64,000 nucleotides of DNA from Mucilaginibacter tolerans (lineage in GTDB: Bacteria > Bacteroidota > Bacteroidia > Sphingobacteriales > Sphingobacteriaceae): positions 62,001-126,000 of the forward strand of contig NZ_JAUMKB010000004.1 in assembly GCF_030519375.1 (NCBI RefSeq). The letters are read 5' to 3'. Shown here in pieces: positions 18,856 to 28,525 of this stretch. The notes below the pieces were generated by a model, which was not told the DNA's origin, did no database searches, and was given only the letters and a program-made list of their open reading frames with translations. Both the position numbers and the translations under genes were made by a program. The first letter of the stretch is position 1. Each line of letters starts with the position of its first letter.

Positions 18856-19800
18856 GTGGAAAAAAATTCAAAGATCTATATAGCAGGCCACCGTGGCATG
18901 GTTGGTTCGGCAATCTATCGTAAACTTCAAAAGGAAGGCTATACTAATATAATTACCCGTTCATCAACAGAACTTGATTTAAGAATACAAAACGATGTCG
19001 CCGACTTCTTCGAACAGGAGAAGCCGGAATATGTTTTTTTAGCAGCTGCGAAGGTCGGTGGTATTGTAGCAAACAACACTTACCGTGCTGATTTTCTATA
19101 CGAAAATCTTCAAATTCAGAATAATATTATCCATTCATCATATCTTAATGGTGTAATAAAGCTGATGTTTTTGGGCTCAAGTTGTATATATCCCAAACTG
19201 GCTCCCCAGCCTTTGAAAGAGGATTATTTACTTACAGGTCTGCTTGAGCCTACTAATGAACCTTATGCTATTGCCAAGATAGCAGGTATCAAGATGTGCG
19301 ATGCTTATCGCTCCCAATATGGTTGCAATTACATATCAGTAATGCCAACTAATTTGTATGGCTATAATGATAATTATCACCCGCAAAACTCACATGTATT
19401 ACCTGCTTTAATACGTCGTTTCCATGAGGCCAAGGTTAATCATACACCAGAGGTAACTATTTGGGGAACGGGTACTCCTAAACGCGAATTTTTATTTGCA
19501 GATGACCTGGCTGAAGCCTGTTACTATCTGATGCAGAACTATAACGAAGAGGGCTTGGTAAATATTGGCACTGGAGAGGATATTTCTATTAAAGACCTGG
19601 CTTTGCTGATAAAAGATATTATCGGATATGAAGGGGAAATTAAGTTTGATACTTCAAAACCGGACGGCACCCCTCGTAAACTGATGGATGTTTCTAAACT
19701 ACATAGCAAAGGCTGGCATCATAAAATAGAGTTAAGGGACGGTATAAAATTGGCTTACGAAGACTTTTTGACGCATCAGGCAAACCTGGTTTCTAATTGA
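18856..19800 (+). CDS. fcl: GDP-L-fucose synthase
   Basis: The 314-residue protein has the full length of the family. [14 protein letters not shown] is the cofactor motif. [19 protein letters not shown] and [17 protein letters not shown] contain the Ser-Tyr-Lys triad in the GDP-fucose synthase context. It performs the 3,5-epimerisation and 4-reduction that turn GDP-4-keto-6-deoxymannose into GDP-L-fucose. The translation start is a GTG. Its partner GDP-mannose 4,6-dehydratase (Gmd) is not in the window and must be elsewhere for the pathway to work. The dTDP-rhamnose genes follow 28 bp later. Confidence 0.95.
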   Translation: MEKNSKIYIAGHRGMVGSAIYRKLQKEGYTNIITRSSTELDLRIQNDVADFFEQEKPEYVFLAAAKVGGIVANNTYRADFLYENLQIQNNIIHSSYLNGVIKLMFLGSSCIYPKLAPQPLKEDYLLTGLLEPTNEPYAIAKIAGIKMCDAYRSQYGCNYISVMPTNLYGYNDNYHPQNSHVLPALIRRFHEAKVNHTPEVTIWGTGTPKREFLFADDLAEACYYLMQNYNEEGLVNIGTGEDISIKDLALLIKDIIGYEGEIKFDTSKPDGTPRKLMDVSKLHSKGWHHKIELRDGIKLAYEDFLTHQANLVSN

Positions 19801-19828
19801 TCATTTTTCGAAATAATAAACTAGGATC

Positions 19829-20383
19829 ATGACTATCGAATCTACCCCCCTGAAGGGTTGTATTATTATAAAACCAAGCATTTTTGGTGACCAACGCGGT
19901 TATTTTTTCGAAAGTTTTAACCAGGAGAAATTCAGAGCATTAACCGGGATCGATACTGTATTCATACAGGATAATCAATCTTACTCAACGAAAGGAGTGC
20001 TTAGGGGCTTACACTTACAAAAAGGGGCGTCGGCGCAGTCAAAATTAGTACAGGTGGTAAAAGGAGAAGTTCTGGATGTTGCGGTTGATTTGCGTCGGAA
20101 CTCAAAAACCTATGGCAAGCATTTTAGCATAAGGCTTTCTGATGACAATAAGCTGCAACTATATATACCGCGGGGATTTGCACACGGCTTTGTAGTATTA
20201 AGCGATGATGCCATATTCCAGTATAAATGTGATAATTACTATGACAAGACAGCTGAAGGAGGTATCTATTATGCGGACCCTGACCTGGCAATCGATTGGA
20301 TGTTGCCTTATGACCAGTTGATCGTATCACCTAAAGACCTTGAACTGCCTAATATGTCAGCAATGGGAGCAACCGGCTTTTAA
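19829..20383 (+). CDS. rfbC: dTDP-4-dehydrorhamnose 3,5-epimerase
   Basis: The 184-residue protein has the normal RmlC length. FGDQRGYFFESFNQEKF is the N-terminal signature, GVLRGLHLQKG holds the catalytic His region, and YIPRGFAHGFVVLSDDA is the conserved cupin segment. It epimerises C3 and C5 of dTDP-4-keto-6-deoxyglucose on the way to dTDP-L-rhamnose. It is followed at short spacing by rfbD and rfbA. The dehydratase rfbB is missing from this cluster within the window. Confidence 0.95.
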   Translation: MTIESTPLKGCIIIKPSIFGDQRGYFFESFNQEKFRALTGIDTVFIQDNQSYSTKGVLRGLHLQKGASAQSKLVQVVKGEVLDVAVDLRRNSKTYGKHFSIRLSDDNKLQLYIPRGFAHGFVVLSDDAIFQYKCDNYYDKTAEGGIYYADPDLAIDWMLPYDQLIVSPKDLELPNMSAMGATGF

Positions 20384-20392
20384 ATTTATCGG

Positions 20393-21244
20393 ATGAGTAA
20401 TATTGTAGTTTTTGGCGCCTCGGGCCAGTTAGGGCAATGCTTGAAAACGGTTGCGAATGCACGGGGGCTTACCTCTATATTTTTTCCGTCTGAAACCGAT
20501 GCCAATATTTTGGATAAGGAAGCACTTAAGAAAATATTTGATACTTATAAACCTTCGTGGTGCATCAACTGTGCAGCATATACAGCTGTGGATAAAGCAG
20601 AAGATGAAATTGATCTTGCCCGTAAAATAAATAAAACAGGAGCTGAGAATATAAGTGAATTATGCCTGGAGTATAATTCGGTTTTTATTCATACCTCTAC
20701 AGACTTTGTATTTAGAGGAGATAAGGCAACACCTTTGGATGAAGAAGATGTTGCTGAACCTATCAATATTTACGGTTTAACCAAACTGGAAGGTGAACAG
20801 GCGGTAACTAATAAACTAAAGAAGTTTTTCATTCTTCGTACCAGCTGGCTTTATTCGGAGTATGGAAACAACTTTGTTAAAACCATGATGCGGTTGGGCA
20901 GTGAACGGGACGAATTAAAGGTAATTGCCGACCAGATAGGGACGCCAACCTATGCTATGGATTTAGCGGAATGTATCCTGAATATTATTTCAAACGAGAG
21001 CACTGCTTATGGTCTATATCATTATAGTAATGAGGGTGTGGCTTCATGGTATGATTTTGCCAAAGCCATATTTGATATTTTAGGAAGTAAAATAAAAGTA
21101 TTGCCTATAAAAACATCAGAGTATCCTACACGCGCGGAGCGCCCGGCTTATTCTGTAATGAGTAAGGCGAAAATCAAGGAGACTTTTAATATCGAAATTC
21201 CATATTGGCGCGATAGTTTAATAACTTGTATCAGTAAACTTTAA
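20393..21244 (+). CDS. rfbD: dTDP-4-dehydrorhamnose reductase
   Basis: The 283-residue protein starts [16 protein letters not shown], the RmlD cofactor motif. [23 protein letters not shown] and [13 protein letters not shown] (YxxxK) are the conserved RmlD segments, followed by [18 protein letters not shown]. It reduces dTDP-4-keto-L-rhamnose to dTDP-L-rhamnose with NAD(P)H. It lies 9 bp after rfbC and 7 bp before rfbA, clearly one operon. Confidence 0.95.
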   Translation: MSNIVVFGASGQLGQCLKTVANARGLTSIFFPSETDANILDKEALKKIFDTYKPSWCINCAAYTAVDKAEDEIDLARKINKTGAENISELCLEYNSVFIHTSTDFVFRGDKATPLDEEDVAEPINIYGLTKLEGEQAVTNKLKKFFILRTSWLYSEYGNNFVKTMMRLGSERDELKVIADQIGTPTYAMDLAECILNIISNESTAYGLYHYSNEGVASWYDFAKAIFDILGSKIKVLPIKTSEYPTRAERPAYSVMSKAKIKETFNIEIPYWRDSLITCISKL

Positions 21245-21251
21245 TCTTCTT

Positions 21252-22112
21252 ATGAAAGGTATCATATTAGCCGGCGGTTCAGGCACCAGGCTTTTCCCAA
21301 TTACAAAAGCTATCAGTAAGCAGTTAATGCCTATTTACGACAAGCCAATGATCTATTACCCTTTGTCGATATTGATGATGGCTGATATCCGTGAGATACT
21401 GATCATCACCACGCCTGAAGATAGCGATAGCTTTAAAAGATTATTAGGCGATGGGCATGAGTTAGGTTGTCATTTTGAGTATGCTGTTCAAGCAGTTCCA
21501 AATGGATTGGCGCAGGCATTTGTAATAGGCGAGGAGTTTATTGGTGACGACAAAGTAGCACTGATATTGGGGGATAACATCTTCTATGGTACAGGGTTTG
21601 ACCAACTTATCCAGAGTTTTAACGACGTAGATGGTGCAGCAATTTTTGCCTATAAGGTATCCGACCCGGAAAGATATGGTGTGGTGGAATTTGATGAGCA
21701 TTTTACTGCTTTATCGATCGAAGAAAAGCCATTGAAACCGAAGTCATCTTATGCTGTGCCGGGATTGTATTTTTATGATAACGAAGTGGTAAGTATTGCT
21801 AAGAACATCAAGCCATCCCTTCGCGGAGAATATGAAATTACCGATGTAAACCGTGCTTACCTGGAGAATAAAAGATTGCACGTAGGTGTGATGGATCGTG
21901 GCACAGCATGGCTGGATACAGGTACTTTTGATTCATTAAGCGATGCGACAGAATTCGTTCGCGTAATAGAAAAGCGTCAGGGCACCAAGATAGGTTGTAT
22001 TGAAGAAGTCGCCTATCGTCATGACTTTATTGATAAAGATCAACTAAAAGTGCTGGCCGAGAAATACATTAAAAGCGGATATGGAATGTATCTGAAAAAT
22101 CTGCTTCAGTAA
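21252..22112 (+). CDS. rfbA: Glucose-1-phosphate thymidylyltransferase
   Basis: The 286-residue protein starts [19 protein letters not shown], the nucleotidyltransferase signature, followed by [31 protein letters not shown] and [19 protein letters not shown] match RmlA. The enzyme makes dTDP-glucose, the precursor for rhamnose and also for the amino sugar suggested by the FdtB homologue. It is the last plus-strand gene of the first polysaccharide block. The next gene is convergent, 39 bp away, with no strong terminator visible between them. Confidence 0.95.
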   Translation: MKGIILAGGSGTRLFPITKAISKQLMPIYDKPMIYYPLSILMMADIREILIITTPEDSDSFKRLLGDGHELGCHFEYAVQAVPNGLAQAFVIGEEFIGDDKVALILGDNIFYGTGFDQLIQSFNDVDGAAIFAYKVSDPERYGVVEFDEHFTALSIEEKPLKPKSSYAVPGLYFYDNEVVSIAKNIKPSLRGEYEITDVNRAYLENKRLHVGVMDRGTAWLDTGTFDSLSDATEFVRVIEKRQGTKIGCIEEVAYRHDFIDKDQLKVLAEKYIKSGYGMYLKNLLQ

Positions 22113-22151
22113 GCGTTCTCTGGCAATACATCCCATATTTCCCCAGGGAAT

Positions 22152-23609
22152 TTAACTGCTAAAAAGGCTCATATTATTCAGCGACTTTTCGATCATATTT
22201 TTTGTAATCTGGGAGATTTTGTGTCCGTCTTTTCCTTCGATACCTGTGGTTGAGCACCAGTTTGTGGATGCCACATTAACGACAGTTCCTGATTTGGCGG
22301 TCTTCTTAAACACAATGAATGTACCAAGCCCTTTATTGCCCCAGTTAATCGCGAAATCATAACCCAATAGCTCGATTTTAAAGAAGTTTAATTTCGAATT
22401 ATCAATAACAGGTATTTCTGAGGACCCGGGGTGGATCATTTTAATTACAGGCGCTCCATCATATTCAAGTGTTGGCAAGCTTAGAATATCACCATTTTTC
22501 AGTCCTGTGCCTTCAAATAATGGCGATTTTTCATTGACGATCTTATAACCATTAAATCCATTTTCCAGTTTATTGCCGTATCCTCCACCTTCAAAATCAG
22601 CGCCAATGCTGCTTATAACCGGGTATTGCAATTGAGGAGTTGACCAAAAAATAGTGCTGTAGATCGTGCCACCAAGCGGATCGAGTTTTTTATCTTTATA
22701 GCATATCATCAAGTCCTTGGTGGAATTATACCTGACCTGGAAGTACATGGTATTACCCGAGAGTATTAAGACATTTTTCCCCGAGGCGATAAACTTGTCG
22801 ATATTTTTCCTGGCTTCTCTTGTCCAATACTCACTATGACCTGCTATAATGATAATTTTAGTGTCCTGTATCTCCGTATAATCATCCAGATCGGGATCTG
22901 TGATATATCTTATGTCATAAGGCTGATTACAGGCCCATTTTAAAAAGCCAGAAGTATAATCTACTGCACCCCATACCGAACGGGCGTACGATGCAACCGT
23001 ACTCCGGGAGTTATCGGGTTTATACAAACTCTTACCTCCCTGTATATTGTAGGCATTATCCGTATTGCTAGGATAAACGACGGTGATGTCATTATTTTTT
23101 GTTTTGCTTTTACAGATGATCGAACAGATGATTACACCATTTGCAATAAATCTATAAATTCCGCTTTTGAGATCGGCCGGCAATTTTACCGTGACAGTTG
23201 GTTTATAGCCGGATCCGTTTAGCCAGGGTTTCAGGCTGCTGTTGGCTTGAATGTTTATCGCCTGGTTGATGTGACGAATTACTTTTTCTGCAGCGTCGGT
23301 AAACTTAATTGTTTGGTTGCTGTTAGCAGCGCCGGAAATATATAAGGTAACAGTATCACCTGGATAATAGGTCAATTTGTCTGAATAACATTTAATAATC
23401 CGTGAAATAAAATCAGGCTCCGGCATCAAGTCTGCTCCGGTTTCGGTGATGGTAAATTGGCCGAGATAGTCACTTGACACAACAGGAGGCACTGGTATTG
23501 AACCAGGCCCGGAATTGGGAATGTTCGAAGATTCTTTTTTGCACCTTGAAAAGGCAAAAAGCAGCACCAGGGAGCTTAAGAAGTTCCTCCTTTTAATAGG
23601 GGTATTCAT
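22152..23609 (-). CDS. Exported protein with DMF-amidase beta-subunit-like domain
   Basis: The 485-residue protein starts with a twin-arginine-like signal (KRRNFLSSLVLLFAF), then a cysteine in FSRCKK. The cysteine context is not a canonical lipobox. After a proline-rich linker and an Ig-like region (about residues 50-165), the large C-terminal domain has GHSEYWTREARKNID and NVLILSGNTMYFQVRY, hallmarks of the domain found in N,N-dimethylformamidase beta subunits. Many such proteins are probably not DMF amidases, so the substrate is unknown. The gene is convergent with rfbA and is separated from miaA by 200 bp of AT-rich DNA. It may act on the envelope or polymer. Confidence 0.75.
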   Translation of the reverse strand: MNTPIKRRNFLSSLVLLFAFSRCKKESSNIPNSGPGSIPVPPVVSSDYLGQFTITETGADLMPEPDFISRIIKCYSDKLTYYPGDTVTLYISGAANSNQTIKFTDAAEKVIRHINQAINIQANSSLKPWLNGSGYKPTVTVKLPADLKSGIYRFIANGVIICSIICKSKTKNNDITVVYPSNTDNAYNIQGGKSLYKPDNSRSTVASYARSVWGAVDYTSGFLKWACNQPYDIRYITDPDLDDYTEIQDTKIIIIAGHSEYWTREARKNIDKFIASGKNVLILSGNTMYFQVRYNSTKDLMICYKDKKLDPLGGTIYSTIFWSTPQLQYPVISSIGADFEGGGYGNKLENGFNGYKIVNEKSPLFEGTGLKNGDILSLPTLEYDGAPVIKMIHPGSSEIPVIDNSKLNFFKIELLGYDFAINWGNKGLGTFIVFKKTAKSGTVVNVASTNWCSTTGIEGKDGHKISQITKNMIEKSLNNMSLFSS

Positions 23610-23809
23610 AAAGTATAAATATTAAAGTAAATTTTGTCGCAAAATAATATTGGCTATATTTTCTTAAAGTTTAAATAATATTAAATAAACAGAGTAAAAT
23701 AGAGCTGTTTAAAAAGTAACAGTTATAATTAATATTACGGAGCAAGAAGAGTAAGTGCTACAGTATGAGAAAAATATTCACTAATTTTTTAGTTCTGAGT
23801 ATGAGGGGC

Positions 23810-24718
23810 TTAGGTTTTGATGATAGATTCAGGAAGATTTTCTGACGCTGCATCCAGCCATTTTATATCCTTGTCTTTTCTAAACCAGGTAAGTTGACGC
23901 TTGGCGAAACGGCGTGTATTTTGTTTAATCAAACTGATAGCAGTATCTAAATCAGTTTTGCCATCGAAATAATCAAACAGCTCGCTGTAACCAACAGTAT
24001 TCAATGCGTTAAGGTGCCGGTATGGCAAAAGCGAACGCACCTCTTCAACTAGCCCCTCCTTAACCATTAAATCCACACGTTGATTGATGCGGTTATACAA
24101 TAACTCACGTGGTAAATTCAAAGCAATTTTAACAATTTCAAAAGGACGCTTATTAATAGTAGCCTTCCGGTAAGAGGAAAAAGGATTACCAGTAGCCTCG
24201 AATATTTCCAATGCCCTGATCAGTCTTTGGGGATTATTCAGATCAACCTGTTGATGATAATCAGGGTCGGCTACTTTAAGTTTAGCCTGAAGATGTTGAA
24301 CGCCTTTTTCTGCAAGTTCCTGGTTAAGTCGCTCTCTAATCTCCGGGTCAACTGTAGGCAGATCATCAAAACCTTGTGTTACAGCTTGTATATATAAACC
24401 TGATCCGCCTACCATTATCACCTGGTCGTACGTTTTAAACAGCTCATCCAATAATTGCAGGGATTGTTTTTCAAAATCACCTACAGTGAAATTTTCTGTT
24501 ATGGAATGAGAATCAATGAAATAGTGTTTGGCTTGTGCTAATTCCTCTGCATCCGGCTTGGCGGTGCCGATAGACATTTCGCGATAGAATTGACGCGAAT
24601 CAGCCGAGATGATCTCCGTCTGCAATTGTTGGGCCACTTTTATGGCAGCAGCAGTTTTACCTACCGCCGTGGGTCCTGCAATTATAATAAGCTTTTTGGG
24701 AGATCGGGAGTGACTCAT
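23810..24718 (-). CDS. miaA: tRNA dimethylallyltransferase
   Basis: The 302-residue protein has IIAGPTAVGKTAAAI as P-loop (residues 14-22), then EIISADSRQFYREMSIGTAKP, the tRNA-binding and catalytic segment with the conserved Asp. MVGGSGLYIQAVTQGFDDLP and KQNTRRFAKRQLTWFR are further MiaA signatures. It adds the isopentenyl group to A37 of tRNAs that read UNN codons. On the minus strand it follows the pRiA4b-like gene and the CCA enzyme. The spacer in front of its ATG contains a long inverted repeat. Confidence 0.97.
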   Translation of the reverse strand: MSHSRSPKKLIIIAGPTAVGKTAAAIKVAQQLQTEIISADSRQFYREMSIGTAKPDAEELAQAKHYFIDSHSITENFTVGDFEKQSLQLLDELFKTYDQVIMVGGSGLYIQAVTQGFDDLPTVDPEIRERLNQELAEKGVQHLQAKLKVADPDYHQQVDLNNPQRLIRALEIFEATGNPFSSYRKATINKRPFEIVKIALNLPRELLYNRINQRVDLMVKEGLVEEVRSLLPYRHLNALNTVGYSELFDYFDGKTDLDTAISLIKQNTRRFAKRQLTWFRKDKDIKWLDAASENLPESIIKT

Positions 24719-24722
24719 AGCG

Positions 24723-24772
24723 CATGGTTCATGGTCGGTACAATAAATGAGTGCTATGAACTATGAACCATG
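24723..24772. repeat. Word-repeat inverted repeat upstream of miaA
   Basis: CATGGTTCATGGT (24723-24735) pairs with ACTATGAACCATG (24760-24772), 13 bp with one G-U pair, around a 24-base loop. Each arm is made of repeated short words (ATGGTTC/ATGG; CTATGAA twice). It fills most of the 69-bp spacer between the pRiA4b-like gene and miaA. It could fold in RNA from either strand. Confidence 0.8.
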
Positions 24773-24787
24773 GGCTACAAGCCAGAA

Positions 24788-25444
24788 TTAATAATCATCG
24801 TTGTGCTGGTGGTGGCCTTCGTCTTCAAAGCCTTCATTATCAGAAAATTCGCTGCCAAACTCGTCTTCAGTCTCCTCTTCGCTTTCATGGTGTTCCTCAA
24901 CCTCCAATTCATCCTCTGTATCAAGAACTTCGGTGAAACCTTCTTCAGCGTCCTCGGCGTTAAATTCTATCTCGTTCAGGAAATCGAAATCTTCGCTGGC
25001 CGGAGGTAATATGGTTGGATTGAATACATTGCCAAATTGTTTCGGCGCCTCGCCGCTAGATTTTACTACGGCAGGGTAAGTTGTACCTGGTGTTTCATCA
25101 AGCAAGATCTTCAACAATTCAATATGAAAATCAAACGGGCGATCGAAATTAAAAGTGTAATAAAATTTTTGATGGGGGTCGTCTATCCTATTGCTGAGCT
25201 TCACTTTATCCATCTGTACTATTCCACGGTCAATTCTGCGTTGATTAGGCATAAAGGTGATTTCTTCGCCTTTTATCCATTGGTCATTGCTAACATAGAA
25301 TGAAGATGGATATTCGCATTTATAACCTATTGCCTGATGAATTGCACGATGAAAGTCTTCGAATGTTTGGTTTGATTTTATGTCTATTTCTCTAACCACG
25401 TCATCGTAATCTTCAAAAGCAACCCGAAATCTGTATACTGCCAT
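24788..25444 (-). CDS. Plasmid pRiA4b ORF-3-like protein with acidic tail
   Basis: The 218-residue protein has the N-terminal fold of the pRiA4b ORF-3/IS1096 TnpR-like family: VYRFRVAFEDYDDVVREIDI, FEDFHRAIHQAIGYKCEYPSSFYV and a YTFNF strand near residue 95. The last 60 or so residues are very acidic (EDEFGSEFSDNEGFEDEG) and end in a His/Asp-rich tail. The family name is historical; no recombinase catalytic residues are present, and function is unknown. It lies between the CCA enzyme (38 bp upstream) and miaA, likely as one transcription unit. Confidence 0.82.
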   Translation of the reverse strand: MAVYRFRVAFEDYDDVVREIDIKSNQTFEDFHRAIHQAIGYKCEYPSSFYVSNDQWIKGEEITFMPNQRRIDRGIVQMDKVKLSNRIDDPHQKFYYTFNFDRPFDFHIELLKILLDETPGTTYPAVVKSSGEAPKQFGNVFNPTILPPASEDFDFLNEIEFNAEDAEEGFTEVLDTEDELEVEEHHESEEETEDEFGSEFSDNEGFEDEGHHQHNDDY

Positions 25445-25482
25445 TTTTGTTTGTAGAATTTTACAAAGTTAATTGTTTTAAA

Positions 25483-26895
25483 TTAATATGTGTTTGCCAC
25501 AACTTTTAAGCCAATTTCTGCGCCTTTTTTTATTGTGAAGTCGAGAGCAGCCTCGCGTGAGTTTGGAATTTCACCTTCCAGTATTGCCTCGCGAATCTGA
25601 TTTTTGATAATTCCAACTTCGCGCCCCTCTTTAATGCCGAATATATGCATAATATCTAAGCCGCTAACAGGGGGTTGCCAGTTGCGTATTTTATCACGCT
25701 CCTCAACATCTTTTAGTTTTTGCTGAACCAGCTCAAAGTTGTTTCTGTACTTCTTTATTTTGTATTCATTTTTTGTCGTTATGTCTGCTTTACACAACAG
25801 CATCAACGATTCGATGTCATCGCCGGCATCGAATAATAACCTGCGGACAGCCGAGTCGGTTACCACATTTTGGGCAAGAACAATAGGCCGTAAATGAAGC
25901 TGTACCAATTTCTGCACAAACTTCATTTTTTCATTTAGCGGCAGTTTCATGGTCGCAAATATTTTGGGTACCATGCGTGCCCCTTTATCCTCATGTCCGT
26001 GAAAGGTCCAGCCATGACCCGGCTCAAAACGTTTGGTTGCAGGCTTGGCAATATCATGCAATATGGCCGCCCACCTGAGCCAAAGGTCATTGGTAGTAGT
26101 GGAAATATTATCCAGTACCTGCAGCGTATGATAAAAGTTGTCCTTATGGCCCTTGCCATCAATATAATCGACGCCGAAGAGATTAGCCATCAATGGAAAT
26201 ATCTTATGCAACAGTCCAGTATCGAATAGATAAATAAAACCTACCGATGGCTTGGCCGACAAAATAATCTTATTCAACTCCTCGGTAATACGTTCCTGCG
26301 ATATGATCGAAATTCGTTCTACATTTTGCCTGATGGCTTCAATTGCTGCCGGATCGATTGTAAAACTCAATTGTGACGCAAAACGTATCGCCCGCAGCAT
26401 TCTTAGTGGATCATCTGAAAATGTCTCCACCGGATCAAGCGGTGTCCTGATCAGTTTTTGTTCAAGGTCTGTTACACCACCAAATGGATCGAGCAATTCG
26501 CCGAATTGATCCGGGTGCAGGGCTATAGCCAGTGCATTAATCGTAAAATCGCGGCGTTTCTGATCATCATCCAATGTGCCATTCTCTACAATAGGCTTGC
26601 GGGTATGGGCGCGGTATGACTCCTTGCGTGCGCCTACAAATTCCACTTCAATGTCCCTATATCTCAGCATAGCCGTACCGAAGTTTTTGAACACCGACAG
26701 CTTTACTTTCAGCTTCTGGGCAACGCTTTCGGCAAAGGCTATTCCGTTGCCAATAATGACGATATCAATATCTTTTGAGGGCCGATTTAGCAGTAGGTCG
26801 CGCACAAAACCACCTATGACGTAAGCCTGCACACTCTGCTCTGCAGCAATGCCACTTACTATTGAAAATAAAGGATGTTTAAGGTGTTGTTTCAT
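25483..26895 (-). CDS. cca: CCA tRNA nucleotidyltransferase with HD domain
   Basis: The 470-residue protein begins with the class II poly(A)/CCA polymerase head: VIGGFVRDLLLNRPSKDIDI carries the GG and the DxD metal site. RRDFTINALAI and DPLRMLRAIRFASQL are the neck and base-recognition regions. Residues 250-340 contain an HD-type domain (LHDIAKP with a preceding His). It adds or repairs the 3' CCA of tRNAs, and the HD domain may add phosphohydrolase activity. It is one of three tRNA-maturation genes in this minus-strand run. Confidence 0.95.
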   Translation of the reverse strand: MKQHLKHPLFSIVSGIAAEQSVQAYVIGGFVRDLLLNRPSKDIDIVIIGNGIAFAESVAQKLKVKLSVFKNFGTAMLRYRDIEVEFVGARKESYRAHTRKPIVENGTLDDDQKRRDFTINALAIALHPDQFGELLDPFGGVTDLEQKLIRTPLDPVETFSDDPLRMLRAIRFASQLSFTIDPAAIEAIRQNVERISIISQERITEELNKIILSAKPSVGFIYLFDTGLLHKIFPLMANLFGVDYIDGKGHKDNFYHTLQVLDNISTTTNDLWLRWAAILHDIAKPATKRFEPGHGWTFHGHEDKGARMVPKIFATMKLPLNEKMKFVQKLVQLHLRPIVLAQNVVTDSAVRRLLFDAGDDIESLMLLCKADITTKNEYKIKKYRNNFELVQQKLKDVEERDKIRNWQPPVSGLDIMHIFGIKEGREVGIIKNQIREAILEGEIPNSREAALDFTIKKGAEIGLKVVANTY

Positions 26896-26977
26896 GCGAT
26901 GGTATGCTTCGCTGGTTCAAAAGCACAAATTATTCCGCTACAAAAATCGTAATTAGAAAGCCTAAACCATAATAAAA

Positions 26978-27544
26978 TTAACGACGGATAAATTCAAACT
27001 GCCCATCGGGGTTAAGGCGCATAATGGTTGATGGTTTTTTCTTCTCTGTGTTATGCTGTTCCAGATTCACTACATAGTCCACGCCATCAACAACTTCCTG
27101 GTCAACTTCATCGAAAGTTTGAGGTGAAGGTTTGCCACTGATGTTTGCAGAAGTAGATACGAGAGGCTTGCGCAGCCGTTGTATCAGTTGCTGGCAAAAG
27201 TCATGCTTTGCTACCCTGATACCCACACTGCCGTCAGCTGCAATCAAGGCGGGCGATATGTTTTTGGCTCCCGGCATTACCAGGGTAAGGGGATTCTCAG
27301 CATATTCAATCAGGTCATATGCAATCGAGGGGACCTCCTGTATATAACTTTCCAATTTGTTTTCTGTATCTAACAAAATGATCATGCTCTTAGCTTCATC
27401 GCGTTGTTTTAGCGCAAATATCTTTTTGATGGCCTGCGTATTGGTGGCATCACATCCTATCCCCCAAATAGTATCGGTAGGATAGAGGATAATCCCACCA
27501 TCCTGGATGACTTTTAAGGCCTTAGCAACTTCTTCCTTCAACAT
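26978..27544 (-). CDS. tsaC: L-threonylcarbamoyladenylate synthase
   Basis: The 188-residue protein is a single YrdC/Sua5 domain. GGIILYPTDTIWGIGCDATN is the N-terminal signature, KQRDEAKSMIILL contains the conserved KxR region, and STSANISGKPSP is the C-terminal motif. It condenses threonine, bicarbonate and ATP for t6A37 tRNA modification. The start lies 1 bp from the stop of the family 9 glycosyltransferase gene on the same strand. The C-terminal Sua5 domain is absent, as is usual for TsaC. Confidence 0.95.
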   Translation of the reverse strand: MLKEEVAKALKVIQDGGIILYPTDTIWGIGCDATNTQAIKKIFALKQRDEAKSMIILLDTENKLESYIQEVPSIAYDLIEYAENPLTLVMPGAKNISPALIAADGSVGIRVAKHDFCQQLIQRLRKPLVSTSANISGKPSPQTFDEVDQEVVDGVDYVVNLEQHNTEKKKPSTIMRLNPDGQFEFIRR

Positions 27545-27545
27545 A

Positions 27546-28520
27546 TTATAAATATAAGCTTAACGCGTTTATAATTTCAGGTTCGTCAATTAACTGCATA
27601 CACTTGGGAATGCCGTATAGTTTGCAGGTATTGCGCACACAGGGCTCACATTCCAGTTTCCCGGCGCGGATCACCTTCAGATGTTCCTTATTATAAGGAG
27701 CGGTATTTAATTCATTCCCTGCTCCAAACAATACGATAGTAGGCACGCCTAAGCTATTGGCCAGGTGCGCCGGGCCTGAATCGGTAGTCAACACGGCTTT
27801 TGATGAAGCCATCAAACTACATAATGCTTCAAGATTTGTCTTCCCGGCATAGTTTTCAATTTGTCCGTTTTCTGTGCCGCTTAGTAATTCATCGATATAA
27901 GCTTTCTCTTTTGGAGAACCAACCATCACAAACCGGGTATTTTTAAAGACATTGGTTAGTGTGTTGATCAATTGTTTTCCTTTATCAAGCGGCATCCGGC
28001 GGGAAACAGCCTCCGAGTTAAAGTTTAATACAACCTGGTTGCCATCATTCTCAACCATTTTAGCCCGAAGCCTGACGGACCGTTCCGTGATCTTATTCCC
28101 CGTAAATTGCTCAAGTAACGAGACATACTCATCCGTACGATGCAGGTTTGCAGGCTTTTTGAACGTGCTGGTCATTAAAAAGAACCGCCCCTCCTTACCA
28201 AACCCGATTCGTTTTTTGGCCTCAGTTGCCCAACCCATTACTGCTGATGAAAGCGAATCGGGCAGGCAAAAAAACAGGTCATATTCTTCAATTTGCAGAG
28301 TCTTGCCAAAACGATAGACGCCGGATAGCCCCGGATACTCCTGTTTCGAGAATAAATGAATCTTATTAAGTCCGGGGATAAGTGACGCAATACCACCTAA
28401 TTCCTTTTTGATGATCACATCAACCACCGCATCAGGGTAAAGCTGTTTTACCGCACCAACAAAAGCAGTACTCATTACCACATCGCCGAGCCAGTTGGGT
28501 AGCCTGATTAAAATCTTCAT
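27546..28520 (-). CDS. Family 9 glycosyltransferase (heptosyltransferase-like)
   Basis: The protein has 324 residues from the ATG at 28520. An upstream in-frame start would add 22 residues that are encoded by the neighbouring inverted repeat, so I reject it. The N-terminus ILIRLPNWLGDVVMSTAF is the heptosyltransferase signature. TDSGPAHLANSLGVPTIVLFG is the donor-site motif near residue 250. It probably transfers a heptose or related sugar to the lipopolysaccharide core. It is co-directional with tsaC, one base apart. Confidence 0.9.
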   Translation of the reverse strand: MKILIRLPNWLGDVVMSTAFVGAVKQLYPDAVVDVIIKKELGGIASLIPGLNKIHLFSKQEYPGLSGVYRFGKTLQIEEYDLFFCLPDSLSSAVMGWATEAKKRIGFGKEGRFFLMTSTFKKPANLHRTDEYVSLLEQFTGNKITERSVRLRAKMVENDGNQVVLNFNSEAVSRRMPLDKGKQLINTLTNVFKNTRFVMVGSPKEKAYIDELLSGTENGQIENYAGKTNLEALCSLMASSKAVLTTDSGPAHLANSLGVPTIVLFGAGNELNTAPYNKEHLKVIRAGKLECEPCVRNTCKLYGIPKCMQLIDEPEIINALSLYL

Positions 28521-28525
28521 ACGGG

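Noticed and set aside
22113..22151. Short TTCCC/GGGAA palindrome between rfbA and the convergent gene
   Set aside because: A five-base stem without a T tail is too weak to call a terminator.
24770..25303. Several overlapping plus-strand ORFs, some Ser-rich
   Set aside because: They are antisense to the acidic tail of the pRiA4b-like gene, whose GA-rich codons read as Ser-rich on the other strand.
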